NCBI GenBank assembly: GCA_001898145.1
Contig: MKSR01000020.1
Location: 1 to 64,000, forward strand
DNA length: 64,000 nt
Origin: Dyadobacter sp. 50-39
GTDB taxonomy: Bacteria; Bacteroidota; Bacteroidia; Cytophagales; Spirosomataceae
Reading direction: 5' to 3'
How positions within the stretch are numbered: the stretch's first letter is position 1; each line of letters opens with the position of its first letter. Below, in pieces: positions 7,074 through 16,228 of this stretch. Below the pieces are notes generated by a model. That model was not told the DNA's origin. It did not search any database and was given only the letters and a program-made list of their open reading frames with translations. Position numbers and translations under genes: made by a program.

Positions 7074-8495
7074 CTATTTCCAGCCGCCGCCGAGGCTGCG
7101 GTAGAGGTCTACGCGCGCTACGAGCGACTGGCTGCGGATGAATGCGAGGTTGAGTTCGGCTTGCAATGCATTGCCCTGGGCGGTAATCACTTCCAGGTAA
7201 TTGGCCATGTCGCTCTGGTATAGGAGCTGAGCATTGGAAATAGCATGTGTCAGGATATTCACCTGGTTGCTGGCGATGGCTTCCTGCTCTTTCAGTTTTT
7301 GTGTTTGCACCAGCGAGTTGGAAACCTCGCCGACGGCATTCAATACCGACTGGCGGAATTCCAGTACCGACTGTTCACGTTCGATTTTGGCTACTTCCAG
7401 GTTGGTTTTCAACTGGCGTCTCGCGAAGATCGGACGGGCAATCGTACCAGCCGCGATGCCGAACAATGAACCCGGAATATTGAACCAGTTGCTCGATTTG
7501 AAGGATTCGATACCGCCGCTCGCCGAGATAATGAGCGACGGGTACATGCTCGCTTGTGCCACGCCCAGCTGCGCATTCGCAATGAGCACCGACATTTCTG
7601 CCGCACGCACATCGGGCCGGCGGCTTACCAATGCGGCGGGGACGCCGGTGGCTAGACTGTCGTTCGCTTTGAAATCGGCGAGTTGCACCTTACGTTCGAT
7701 TGCGTTCGGCATCTGGCCGGTCAGGATTTGCAGCGCATTCTCCTGAATGGCAATATCCTGTTCAAGCTGCGGGATGAGCAGCGCAATGGCTTCACGCTGC
7801 GCTTCCGATTGCTGGACGGAGAGCGACGTTACCTCGCCGGCATCTTTGAGCAGGTTGGTCAGTTTCAATGTATTATTGCTCAGTTCAAGGTTGTGTTTGG
7901 CCACTTCCAGCTGCTTATCAAGCATGAGCAAATTGAAAAAACCTCTTGCAATATCGGCCACGAGTCGTGTTTGAACGGCTTTGGTAGCTTCATAGGTTTG
8001 CAGATACTGGCCCATGGTTGCCTGTTGCTGGCGGCGGATTTTGCCCCAGATATCGGCCTCCCACGACAAATCCACTCCTGCAATGTAGTTTTCGATGTGT
8101 TTGGCACCGAGGAAACTGCTTGCGCTGATCCCGTTCAAGCTGTTGCTCGACGGACGATTGTACGTACCTGCGACGCGCAGGTCGAGGCGCGGGAGTTGCA
8201 GCATTCGGGCCTGTTTCACTTGCTGCTGCGCAATATCGATGCGTTTCAGCGCGATTTGCAGGTCGTAATTGTAAGCAATGCCCCGCTCGATCAGCTTTTG
8301 CAGCGTCGTATCGGGGAAGAATTCTTTCCAGCCCATATCCGCAATGGTGGCGGTATCGCCATAGGGCACGTTACGGTATTCGGTGGGCAGCGCCAGTTCG
8401 GGGCGTTGGTAATCCTTGCTCACCTTGCAAGAGGCGAGCAGGGTTACCAGCACGATCAGAACGGGTATTTGCGTTATTTTCAATGTATTTTTCAT
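7074..8495 (-). CDS. RND efflux outer membrane factor, NodT/TolC family lipoprotein
   Basis: A 473-residue protein. A signal peptide ends in the lipobox LLASC, giving a lipid-anchored N-terminus as in NodT/OprM-type channels. Two repeated outer membrane efflux domains follow, with long helices such as 'LDLRVAGTYNRPSS' and the typical motif 'ALVSRRPDVRAAEMSVLIANAQLGVAQASMYP' split here as RRPDVRAAE and NAQLGVAQA. It forms the trimeric exit duct for the upstream adaptor and RND pump. The ATG at 8495 starts the signal peptide; an upstream in-frame ATG adds no sensible sequence. It is last in the TetR-adaptor-pump-channel operon, 53 bp after the pump gene. Confidence 0.94.
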   Translation of the reverse strand: MKNTLKITQIPVLIVLVTLLASCKVSKDYQRPELALPTEYRNVPYGDTATIADMGWKEFFPDTTLQKLIERGIAYNYDLQIALKRIDIAQQQVKQARMLQLPRLDLRVAGTYNRPSSNSLNGISASSFLGAKHIENYIAGVDLSWEADIWGKIRRQQQATMGQYLQTYEATKAVQTRLVADIARGFFNLLMLDKQLEVAKHNLELSNNTLKLTNLLKDAGEVTSLSVQQSEAQREAIALLIPQLEQDIAIQENALQILTGQMPNAIERKVQLADFKANDSLATGVPAALVSRRPDVRAAEMSVLIANAQLGVAQASMYPSLIISASGGIESFKSSNWFNIPGSLFGIAAGTIARPIFARRQLKTNLEVAKIEREQSVLEFRQSVLNAVGEVSNSLVQTQKLKEQEAIASNQVNILTHAISNAQLLYQSDMANYLEVITAQGNALQAELNLAFIRSQSLVARVDLYRSLGGGWK

Positions 8496-8548
8496 GATGT
8501 ATTTTGAAATAAAACCAGTCGTTGCTTGTCGGTAGCAGCCGGGCGCCA

Positions 8549-11500
8549 CTAGTGCGCTTCGGCCTCTGCGAGTTCAGGTTTAACTGGTTTTTTGACGACT
8601 TTTTCCTGCAAATACTGGAAGATCACGTACAGTACCGGGATCACGAACACCCCGAAAACTACGCCTGTGAGCATACCGCCTACCGCGCCGGTACCGATCG
8701 AACGGTTCCCTAGTGCTGATCCGCCGGTAGCGCGCATCAGCGGCAACAAGCCGACGATGAATGCGAACGAGGTCATCAGGATCGGACGCAGACGCAGGCG
8801 TGAAGCCTCCAGTGCCGACTCGACAATGCTCATACCCGCTTCACGCCGCTGAACGGCGTACTCGATGATCAGGATCGCGTTTTTGGCGAGCAGCCCCACC
8901 AGCATGATCAGACCGACCTGCACGTAGATATTGTTTTCAATGCCCATCCAGTTGATGAACAGCATCGATCCGAACACACCCAGCGGGATCGTCAGGATCA
9001 CGGCCAGCGGCAGGATGTAGCTTTCGTACTGTGCTGCGAGCAGGAAGTACACGAACACCAGGCTCAATACGAAGATCAGGATGATCTGCGATCCCGAGTT
9101 GATCTCTTCACGCGTCATACCAGTCCATTCGGTTTTGTAGTTGTTAGGCAACACCTTTTCGGCAGTTTCCTGCACGGCGCGGATGGCGTCACCGGTACTG
9201 TAACCCGGTTTCGGGGTACCGTTGATCATCACGGCATTGTACAGGTTGTTGCGGGTCACGGTTTCCGGTCCGAACACGCGTTTCAGCTGCACCAGCTGGT
9301 TGGCCGGCACCATCTCGCCTTCGGTGTTTTTAACATAAATACCATCGAGGGAAGCCGGGTTCTGGCGGTACAGCGGATCGGCCTGGGCCATTACGCGGTA
9401 GTATTTACCAAACCGGTTGAAATCAGACACAAAGCTCGAACCATAGTAGATTTGCAGCGTTTGCAGCAAGTCGTTCACCGGTACATTCAGCTGTTTGGCC
9501 TTCGCATTGTCCACTTCCAGCTGGAACTGCGGATTGCCGGTGGCAAATGTGGTGAATGCATAAGCAATCTCCGGCCGCTGCATCAGCGCACCGATGAATG
9601 CATTGGTAGTCGTGCTGAGTTTTTCCAAAGAACCGTTTCCGCGGTCTTGCAGCATAAACTCGAAACCACTGACGTTACCGAAACCATCCACGGTAGGGAA
9701 GGTGAAGAAGAATGCATTCGCATCGTTCACCGAACGTACCTGCTGCGACATCATGCCCACGATCTGGTTAAAGTCCTGCACGTCGCCCCGCTGGTCTTTT
9801 GGTTTCATGCGGATGAAGCCTACCCCGTAAGGCGAGGCGTTGGAGTTCGAAATGATGTTCATCCCCTCCACAATGTAGCGCTGGTCGGCGATAGGCGACT
9901 TTTTCACAATGCTATCCACCTGCGCCATCGCTCTCGACGTACGGTCGAGCGAGCTGCCCGGAGGCGTGTTGAGCGCATACAGGAGGAAGCCCTGGTCTTC
10001 CGTAGGAATGAAGCCGGTCGGTGTGGTTTTGGTCAGCCAGAAGGTGGTACCCGAGATGACGATCAAGCCGACGATGGTTACCCATTTCTGACGGATCAGG
10101 AATTGAAGGCTTTTGACATAACGACCGGTCATCGACTCGAAGCCTGCATTGAATGCGGCAAAGAAACGCGCACCGAAACCTTTGCGTTTACCGTCGTGAC
10201 CTTCTTCCGCATGCGGGTTTTTCAGGAAAAGCGCCGTAAGCGCAGGGCTGAGGGTCAACGCGTTCAATGCGGAAATCAAAATGGCTATGGCTAATGTAAA
10301 TGCAAACTGCCGGTAGAATACCCCCGCTGGTCCCTGCATAAATCCAACCGGTACGAATACCGCGGCCATTACCAGGGTGATCGAAATGATCGCGCCGGAG
10401 ATCTCATTCATAGATTCGATGGTAGCGGGCTTGGCTGCGAGGTTCGTTCGCTCCATTTTGGAGTGCACCGCCTCGACGACCACAATGGCATCATCCACCA
10501 CAATACCGATCGCGAGTACCAGGGCAAAGAGCGTCAGGAAGTTGATCGTGAAGCCGAAGAGCTGCATGAAGAAGAACGTACCGATAATCGCCACCGGAAC
10601 GGCGATGGCCGGGATCAATGTCGAGCGGAAATCCTGCAAGAAAATGAAAACGACGATAAACACGAGGATGAATGCTTCCAGAAGCGTCGACCGGACCTGA
10701 TTGATCGACTCGTCGAGGAAGTCCTTCGAGTTGTACATAATGGTCGTTTTCAGACCTTTCGGTAGTGTTTTGGAAAAATCCTCTATCAGCTTTTCAGCCT
10801 GGATGAGGATGTCGTTCGCATTCGTACCAGCCGTTTGGAACACGGCTACACCAGACGATGCGTTGCCATTCAGTTTACCATTGGAAGAATAGGTATAAGA
10901 ACCAAACTCGACCCGCGCCACATCTTTCAGACGAATTACCGAACCATCACTATTGGCTTTGATAATAATGTCCTCATATTCTTTGTTTTGCGTGAGTTTT
11001 CCTTTGTATTTCAAAACATATTCAAAGACCTCTTTACTGGCTTCGCCAAGCCGGCCCGGAGCCGCTTCAAGGCTTTGCTCGCGGATGGCACCGGTTACTT
11101 CCTGTGGCGACAAGCCAAGGGCCGCAAGGCGGTCGGGTTTGAGCCAGATACGCATTGAATAATCACGCGTACCGAACGGCTGCGCCTGACCGACCCCCGG
11201 TATACGTTGAAGCTGCGGTACCAGGTTTATTTTAATGTAGTTCAAAAGGAATGTCTCGTCATAAGTGCTGTCCTCGCTCGAAAGCGCCACGAACATGATG
11301 ATCGAGTTCTGTTGCTTCTGCGTGGAGATACCGGCCTGGACAACTTCCTGCGGGATCTGGCTCACGGCTTTGGAAACGCGGTTCTGCACGTTCACCGCAG
11401 CGATATCAGGGTCGGTGCCCTGCTTGAAGTACACGTTCAGGGCCATGGTACCGTCGTTGTTGGACGACGAGGTCATGTAGGTCATGTTCTCTACCCCGTT

Positions 11501-11707
11501 CACGGCTTCTTCGATGGGTGTTGCCACTGCGCGGGCAACCACTTCTGCGTTCGCTCCCGGGTATACGGCGGTTACCTGAACCGTCGGCGGAGCAATGTCG
11601 GGGAATTTTGTAATCGGCAGCGTAGTGAGCGATATGATCCCCAGGAGTAATATCAGGATGGATATTACCGTCGAAAGGACGGGCCTTTCTATAAATTTCT
11701 GAAACAT
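8549..11707 (-). CDS. RND efflux pump, inner membrane transporter (AcrB/HAE1 type)
   Basis: A 1052-residue RND permease of full length. Visible landmarks are the N-terminal 'FIERPVLSTVISILILLLG' first helix, porter-domain segments 'PGANAEVVARAVATPIEEAVNG' (shown as two shorter blocks in AcrB alignments), the TM4 proton-relay helix GIVVDDAIVVVE with tandem Asp, and the C-terminal half with 'NAILIIEYAVQRREAG'. It exports hydrophobic or amphiphilic drugs using proton motive force. A 10-bp perfect stem-loop lies in the gap between it and the upstream adaptor gene. Substrates cannot be read from sequence. Confidence 0.96.
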   Translation of the reverse strand: MFQKFIERPVLSTVISILILLLGIISLTTLPITKFPDIAPPTVQVTAVYPGANAEVVARAVATPIEEAVNGVENMTYMTSSSNNDGTMALNVYFKQGTDPDIAAVNVQNRVSKAVSQIPQEVVQAGISTQKQQNSIIMFVALSSEDSTYDETFLLNYIKINLVPQLQRIPGVGQAQPFGTRDYSMRIWLKPDRLAALGLSPQEVTGAIREQSLEAAPGRLGEASKEVFEYVLKYKGKLTQNKEYEDIIIKANSDGSVIRLKDVARVEFGSYTYSSNGKLNGNASSGVAVFQTAGTNANDILIQAEKLIEDFSKTLPKGLKTTIMYNSKDFLDESINQVRSTLLEAFILVFIVVFIFLQDFRSTLIPAIAVPVAIIGTFFFMQLFGFTINFLTLFALVLAIGIVVDDAIVVVEAVHSKMERTNLAAKPATIESMNEISGAIISITLVMAAVFVPVGFMQGPAGVFYRQFAFTLAIAILISALNALTLSPALTALFLKNPHAEEGHDGKRKGFGARFFAAFNAGFESMTGRYVKSLQFLIRQKWVTIVGLIVISGTTFWLTKTTPTGFIPTEDQGFLLYALNTPPGSSLDRTSRAMAQVDSIVKKSPIADQRYIVEGMNIISNSNASPYGVGFIRMKPKDQRGDVQDFNQIVGMMSQQVRSVNDANAFFFTFPTVDGFGNVSGFEFMLQDRGNGSLEKLSTTTNAFIGALMQRPEIAYAFTTFATGNPQFQLEVDNAKAKQLNVPVNDLLQTLQIYYGSSFVSDFNRFGKYYRVMAQADPLYRQNPASLDGIYVKNTEGEMVPANQLVQLKRVFGPETVTRNNLYNAVMINGTPKPGYSTGDAIRAVQETAEKVLPNNYKTEWTGMTREEINSGSQIILIFVLSLVFVYFLLAAQYESYILPLAVILTIPLGVFGSMLFINWMGIENNIYVQVGLIMLVGLLAKNAILIIEYAVQRREAGMSIVESALEASRLRLRPILMTSFAFIVGLLPLMRATGGSALGNRSIGTGAVGGMLTGVVFGVFVIPVLYVIFQYLQEKVVKKPVKPELAEAEAH

Positions 11708-11771
11708 GTTATTGAGATTTGTCCCCGCACGCGGGGCTCATTGTCGAGTGTTTTGGCAAGGCGGGAGCGGT

Positions 11772-11795
11772 CCATCGCATTGGCTAATGCGATGG
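11772..11795. repeat. Perfect 10-bp stem-loop between adaptor and pump genes
   Basis: Arms CCATCGCATT and AATGCGATGG around a GGCT tetraloop, in the 136-bp gap of the efflux operon. A second small GC hairpin (CCCCG/CGGGG) lies nearer the pump start at about 11722-11735. No T-run follows on the minus strand, so it is more likely an mRNA stability or processing element than a terminator. Confidence 0.55.
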
Positions 11796-11843
11796 TGCTC
11801 TGCTGATTGGTGTGGAATTCGTGAACCTTTTACACCACTCTGG

Positions 11844-13037
11844 TTAAATCGGGTTGGCGTGCAGCAGACTGTCCATCGACATTTTCTGCGGAGCAATGGC
11901 CATACCGTCGCGCAACCTGTCGAGTCCGGCGTATACGATCTTCTCTCCTGGCTTTAACCCTTTCGAAATCAGGTAATAACGTCCGCTGCGATCGGCAACC
12001 GTCACAGGGCGGCCTTCCACTTTGTTGCTATCGAGCACGGTGTATACAAACACCTTGTCCTGCAATTCGAAAGTAGCCTCCTGCGGGATCAGCACCGACT
12101 TCGCGAGCTGGCGCGGGATGCGGATCCTGCCCGTGTTACCCGAGCGCAGCAACCCGTTTCCGTTCGGGAATGTAGCGCGGAAGTTGATCGCCCCCATGGT
12201 CTTGTCGAACTGTCCTTCCACAACTTGCACTTTTCCTTTTTGCGGATAAATGCTGTTATCGGCCAGTACGAGCTCAACCGCCGGGATGTTCTTGATCTTC
12301 TGCTCAATGGTATTGCCTTCAAATTCCTGTTTGAAATCGAGGAAATCGAGCTCGCTCATCGAGAAGTACACGTGGATGTCTTTGGTTTCCGAGAGGACAG
12401 TCAATGCCTGGACGGTATTCTTACCTACGAGGCTACCGGTCTTAAATGGGATAATACCGATATAGCCGTCCGCCGGAGCTGTGACCGAAGTGTAGCCGAC
12501 ATTGATTTTCGCTGCGTCCACGGCTGCCTGTGCTTGCGCTACATTGGCCTTGGCTGCATCATATGCCGCTTTTGCGGTTTTCAGCTGTACGTCGGACACT
12601 ACCTTGTTGGCTACCAGCGGAGTAAGCTTTTCGACGTTGATCGATGCGCTCTCCAGTGCCGCTTTTGCCGATTGCAGGCTGGCCTTGGCGGTATTGAGCT
12701 GTTCCGCATAAGGACGGGCGTCAATATGGAACAGGACCTGTCCTTTGCGAACGTACGCACCTTCATCTACGGAAATGCGGTCGAGGTAACCATCCACCTG
12801 CGGGCGGATCTCGATATCACGGCTGCCCTGGATGGAAGCGGTGAATTCGCGGTGCGAAGTCACCTCGTGGTCGCTGACGGTGATCACGGGCAACGCCTGT
12901 GCAGGCGGAGCGCCTGCCGGAGCGTTGGCTGTGGAGGAACCGCAGCTATATATGGCTGCGGTTCCCGCTGCCAGTAAAAGGAGCGCAGATAGCCTTTTTG
13001 CTGTTTTGAGTTGAACGGTTTTCATGGATGTGGACAT
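11844..13037 (-). CDS. RND efflux periplasmic adaptor (membrane fusion protein), lipoprotein
   Basis: A 397-residue HlyD/AcrA-type adaptor. The signal peptide ends in the lipobox IYSC (C32). A split lipoyl domain follows (IEIRPQVDGYLDRISVDEGA, then APADGYIGIIPFKTGSLVG) around an alpha-hairpin at about 105-165, followed by beta-barrel and membrane-proximal domains. It bridges the RND pump and outer membrane channel in the periplasm. The start may be the ATG at 13037 or the one at 13025; neither has a clear Shine-Dalgarno. It follows the TetR gene in the same orientation, with a copy of the TetR-type palindrome in the gap. Confidence 0.94.
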   Translation of the reverse strand: MSTSMKTVQLKTAKRLSALLLLAAGTAAIYSCGSSTANAPAGAPPAQALPVITVSDHEVTSHREFTASIQGSRDIEIRPQVDGYLDRISVDEGAYVRKGQVLFHIDARPYAEQLNTAKASLQSAKAALESASINVEKLTPLVANKVVSDVQLKTAKAAYDAAKANVAQAQAAVDAAKINVGYTSVTAPADGYIGIIPFKTGSLVGKNTVQALTVLSETKDIHVYFSMSELDFLDFKQEFEGNTIEQKIKNIPAVELVLADNSIYPQKGKVQVVEGQFDKTMGAINFRATFPNGNGLLRSGNTGRIRIPRQLAKSVLIPQEATFELQDKVFVYTVLDSNKVEGRPVTVADRSGRYYLISKGLKPGEKIVYAGLDRLRDGMAIAPQKMSMDSLLHANPI

Positions 13038-13088
13038 TTTTTGCGGTGATAATCAGTTGTTTGTGAATAGGTAGTGAAGTTATTATTA

Positions 13089-13100
13089 CTAACGGTGTTA
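13089..13100. promoter_or_regulatory. Candidate TetR operator, copy 2
   Basis: CTAACGGTGTTA shares the CTAACGnTGTTA core with the palindrome at the tetR promoter. It lies between the tetR stop codon and the adaptor start, 52 bp from the latter, and would give the efflux genes their own repressible entry point. The right arm is one base short of perfect. Confidence 0.55.
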
Positions 13101-13118
13101 ACCTAAAATGAAAAAAAA

Positions 13119-13718
13119 TCAGAGATTTTTGATGAAAGCGTTGATCGTGTCGTCCATTACTTTTTTGTTCATTTGAGAGTCGTCGATGTCCGAGCAGCGC
13201 ATCATAACGATGGAAATCAGACCGTGGAGTACTGACCAGAACGCGTGAATCTTGAAGCAAGTTTCCTCATCGGAAGATTTTTTATCTTTTACGATTTCCT
13301 CGATTGCTTCGCCGATATGGTCGCGGAAGCTGTTGAACTCAGGTTTCGCTTTGCCCGGGCTTGAACAGGGCATTCCCAAACCGTACATGAGCTGATAGTA
13401 TTCGGGATTTTTAAATGCGAAATTCCAGTAAGTTTCGGCGTGGGCCCTTAGCCGGTCTTCCGGGTTCGCATATTTGCGCTTGTCTTTTTCCAGCAATCTA
13501 TCGAGTAACCGGAAACCGTCCATAGAAAGTTCAAAGAGAATCGCTTCTTTATTTTCGAAGTGATCGTAGATCACCGGTACGCTGTACTCGATGGCGTCGG
13601 CTATCTTTCTGATTGACAGGGATTGCCAGCCTTCTTCTTTAACCAATTGCAAGGCTACCGCCAGGATATTGGTCCGCATATTTTCTTTTTGACGTATTTT
13701 TCGTTCGAGGATTCCCAT
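13119..13718 (-). CDS. TetR/AcrR-family repressor of the efflux operon
   Basis: A 199-residue TetR protein. The N-terminal HTH spans about residues 14-60 (NILAVALQLVKEEGWQSLSI, then RKIADAIEYSVPVIYDHFENK). The ligand-binding part contains 'ETYWNFAFKNPEYYQLMYG' and a helix with 'HAFWSVLHGLISIVMM', like the WHG-type TetR C-terminal domain. It is the first gene of the efflux operon. A consensus promoter directly upstream carries a palindrome at the expected start site, which supports autorepression and control of the downstream pump genes. The ligand is unknown. Confidence 0.93.
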   Translation of the reverse strand: MGILERKIRQKENMRTNILAVALQLVKEEGWQSLSIRKIADAIEYSVPVIYDHFENKEAILFELSMDGFRLLDRLLEKDKRKYANPEDRLRAHAETYWNFAFKNPEYYQLMYGLGMPCSSPGKAKPEFNSFRDHIGEAIEEIVKDKKSSDEETCFKIHAFWSVLHGLISIVMMRCSDIDDSQMNKKVMDDTINAFIKNL

Positions 13719-13735
13719 GGTAATTCAAGATTTAC

Positions 13736-13748
13736 CTAACGATGTTAG
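13736..13748. promoter_or_regulatory. Candidate TetR operator, copy 1
   Basis: A perfect palindrome, CTAAC-GAT-GTTAG, immediately downstream of the -7 element of the tetR promoter, where bound repressor would block initiation. The wider flank TTACC...GGTAA (about 13732-13757) extends the symmetry. A related copy lies before the adaptor gene. Confidence 0.72.
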
Positions 13749-13779
13749 CAAAGGTAAGGCGGCTTTTTAAGAATAACAA
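13749..13779 (-). promoter_or_regulatory. Consensus Bacteroidota promoter of tetR and the efflux operon
   Basis: On the minus strand: TTG (13777-13779), exactly 20 bp, then TACCTTTG (13749-13756). This matches TTG-N19-21-TAnnTTTG. The TetR palindrome starts at the next base. Confidence 0.75.
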
Positions 13780-13865
13780 CTCCCGGCCAGCCGCGCTGCC
13801 GGCTACCTGCCGGCTTCCTCCGCGCATGCTGGTTATGGGACTAAAATCGTGCCGTACCTGAAATG

Positions 13866-15488
13866 TCAGCGAACTATTGCCTGGGCAACAGGCATTTCGG
13901 CATTGCCGAACAGCCGCTCCTCCATCCTGCGGTCGTGCCCGTAAACATCCTTGCGGAACTGCAAATTGCCGTGCTGATCTACCCACGACGTGAAATAGCC
14001 AATGAAAACGGCCACCTCATTTTTGCCGCGGAGCCGCACGTACTTTTCCTTTCCGGCGTGCATGGCAGCTGAAATTTTCTCACTTGTCCAGGTACTGTCG
14101 CGGCGAAGCAGCCATTCCGCCAGTTTCCTGGGTTCCGACAGCCGGATGCATCCGTGGCTGAATGCGCGCTGACTTTCATTGAACAGGCTTTTGCTGGGCG
14201 TATCGTGGAAATATATGCTGTAACTGTTCGGAAAGAGGAATTTTACAAGTCCCAGTGAATTCGATTTGCCCGGTTTCTGCCGCACCGACCCACCATTCCA
14301 TTCCATATTATGCCTTGCCAGATAGTTGGGATTCTTCTTGATTCCCGGCAGCACTTCCTTTTTAAGGATGCTTGTTGGCACGTTCCAGTAGGGGCTGAAC
14401 ACTATCTGATTTAAAGTACCTGAAAAAATGACAGTACTATTCGCCTCGGAACCGACAACAACCGCCATATCGAATGACAATTTGCCTTGTTCGTAGGCGT
14501 GCAGAGTAAACTCGGGAATGTTTACCAGGATATAATCGGTGGGAGGGGCGGCGGGCATCCAGCGAATGCGCTCCATGTTGATGAGCATCTGGCGGATACG
14601 GCTGGCCACCGGAACATTGAGCTCTTTGAAAAAGGCCGAGCCCGTCATGCCGGTCTGTTTTTGTCCGACTCGTTGCTGAAAATGCCTAACAGCGTTAGTA
14701 AGTGTCGTGTCGAAAATGGGCGTGCTGTCCGGTTCCGGCAGATCGCCCAGTAAATGCAGCCGCGTTTTTAAGGTTATCAGGAGTGTGTCGCGGTCTCCTT
14801 CACGGAATTTCTTGCTGGTGGCCACGGTATCCGGTTCACCGGCTTTGGTGAGTGCATAATACTGCAATACTTTCTCTTTCAATAAATTATAATGCCTGTT
14901 GACTGGCTCGTAGGCTGCAACGTTCTGACCCTTATTTTTCAAAAGTGAATCCAGAAAAACCTCCGGATTCAACTTCCGGCGGGGGATAAACCAGTTGAGC
15001 TCCTGAGTATTGATCCGGTGGTCGCCGGAATAGGCGAGGTCGGTGTAGCGGAAAAACTGTTCGGTCAATGCAAGCTCGGCATTCACTGCCAGGGCATTAT
15101 CCGGATTAATTTTCTTCAACTGCGCAAGTGAATCGATCGCCTTGTCGAGCGAGGGATTGTAGAGCGAACTATCGCCGGAGTAATGGATATAGTCGTTCCG
15201 TAAGCTCTGGAAAATAGGGACGAACTCGGCAACGCCATCCGGGAAGAACCAGGCATACTGGTAATTCCGGTGATTGTAAAAGCTGCGGAGCTTGACATTC
15301 AGGCTATCGTCCAGCGCATGCCCGGTGATGTAGGAAGCGAGTGCGGTGGTATCGATGAACAGTTCTGTAAAAGAGTTCTCGACGGTGATCGTCGTATCGC
15401 GGACCGCGATCTCCTTTTTCTTTTCTGAGGCCTGACGGCAAGCAGCTCCTGCAATCGCCAGGGCCATGAACAGTGCGATTTTTTTCAT
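13866..15488 (-). CDS. L,D-transpeptidase (YcbB-like) lipoprotein
   Basis: A 540-residue protein from the ATG at 15488. A lipoprotein signal peptide ends in the lipobox AGAAC. An N-terminal alpha-helical scaffold is followed by a peptidoglycan-binding-like segment (LRHFQQRVGQKQTG region, about 260-290). The C-terminal YkuD catalytic domain has the motif SHGCIRLSEP with catalytic Cys and upstream His. Such enzymes make 3-3 cross-links in peptidoglycan or attach proteins to it in the periplasm. YcbB-type proteins are this long. It is transcribed toward the same side as the efflux operon but is upstream of the tetR promoter, so it is probably an independent unit. Confidence 0.92.
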   Translation of the reverse strand: MKKIALFMALAIAGAACRQASEKKKEIAVRDTTITVENSFTELFIDTTALASYITGHALDDSLNVKLRSFYNHRNYQYAWFFPDGVAEFVPIFQSLRNDYIHYSGDSSLYNPSLDKAIDSLAQLKKINPDNALAVNAELALTEQFFRYTDLAYSGDHRINTQELNWFIPRRKLNPEVFLDSLLKNKGQNVAAYEPVNRHYNLLKEKVLQYYALTKAGEPDTVATSKKFREGDRDTLLITLKTRLHLLGDLPEPDSTPIFDTTLTNAVRHFQQRVGQKQTGMTGSAFFKELNVPVASRIRQMLINMERIRWMPAAPPTDYILVNIPEFTLHAYEQGKLSFDMAVVVGSEANSTVIFSGTLNQIVFSPYWNVPTSILKKEVLPGIKKNPNYLARHNMEWNGGSVRQKPGKSNSLGLVKFLFPNSYSIYFHDTPSKSLFNESQRAFSHGCIRLSEPRKLAEWLLRRDSTWTSEKISAAMHAGKEKYVRLRGKNEVAVFIGYFTSWVDQHGNLQFRKDVYGHDRRMEERLFGNAEMPVAQAIVR

Positions 15489-15775
15489 ATGCATAACAAG
15501 GTCGCGGATCGGGCCAATATACCGCCTTTGCCGTTAGAAATACCATTGGCGCCGCAGGATTATAAATTTTGGCTGGCGCCGGCCATGCATGTTAGTTTCG
15601 GACAGAGATTTGGTTCTTTGTTGTTGATTTCTACCCGGATGCCAGGGTGCTGATACCTGGCTCCGGGTTTTTTATGCCCGATTAGATTTTTATTATAATC
15701 ACGCACACCCCTTACGGGATCGCCCGATTCCCATTTACTTTGTCCTGATTTTCCGGTACACCAATTCAATGAACC

Positions 15776-15940
15776 ATGACGCTTCTCAGTTTCGCACTTC
15801 GGATCAAGGAAGTCAGGGATTTGCAAAATTCCTATGCTGCCACACGTGATATCGATGTCCTGGCCCGTCTGAAAGATATGGAAAAAGAGCTCGACAGGCT
15901 GATACATAGTATTATAACAGCTCCGCGTAATCCCTTCTGA
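15776..15940 (+). CDS. Small uncharacterised helical protein (54 aa)
   Basis: An ATG-initiated frame of 54 codons (MTLLSFALRIKEVRDLQNSY at the start) ending TGA at 15940. It is predicted to be almost wholly helical, with heptad-like hydrophobic spacing (L-L-F-L-I, then V-L-A-L-M-L-L-I), charged middle (RLKDMEKELDRLI) and a short basic tail. Balanced composition and amphipathicity suggest a real gene. The long minus-strand frame over the same bases has low-complexity, shadow-like content. A 31-bp hairpin follows the stop by 11 bp. No family is recognised. Confidence 0.55.
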   Translation: MTLLSFALRIKEVRDLQNSYAATRDIDVLARLKDMEKELDRLIHSIITAPRNPF

Positions 15941-15951
15941 TTTTTCCCGCC

Positions 15952-15982
15952 TGCGGCGTGAAGCGAAATGTTTCACGCCGCA
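15952..15982. terminator. Stem-loop after the small gene, possible terminator
   Basis: Perfect 11-bp arms TGCGGCGTGAA and TTCACGCCGCA with a 9-nt loop. There is no T-run on either strand, so intrinsic termination is uncertain; it may instead stabilise the transcript's 3' end. From here to 16228 no other structure or gene is evident. Confidence 0.45.
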
Positions 15983-16228
15983 TGAATGGCCCGGTCCCGT
16001 CTTTCGCCATTTCAGGGAAGCTTGCCCACACTACAATTTCAACTTCTGAAATTCTCAATTTTTTTTCGCAGCAATGTGAAGTAGAAATAGTTCGTATTCA
16101 GGAAGTTGTGTTTTGACGAATTTTAAGCCCCGATTTTTGTGGAGAAAGCACATGGTCTTTATTGAACCGGGCGCGGTACTGAAATATATTTATAGTTACT
16201 TATTCGTATACCCTCCATCCATCTATTG

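Noticed and set aside
15560-15976. A 138-codon minus-strand frame in the gap after the L,D-transpeptidase
   Set aside because: No recognisable motif and irregular composition; the plus-strand 54-codon frame at 15776 is more protein-like.
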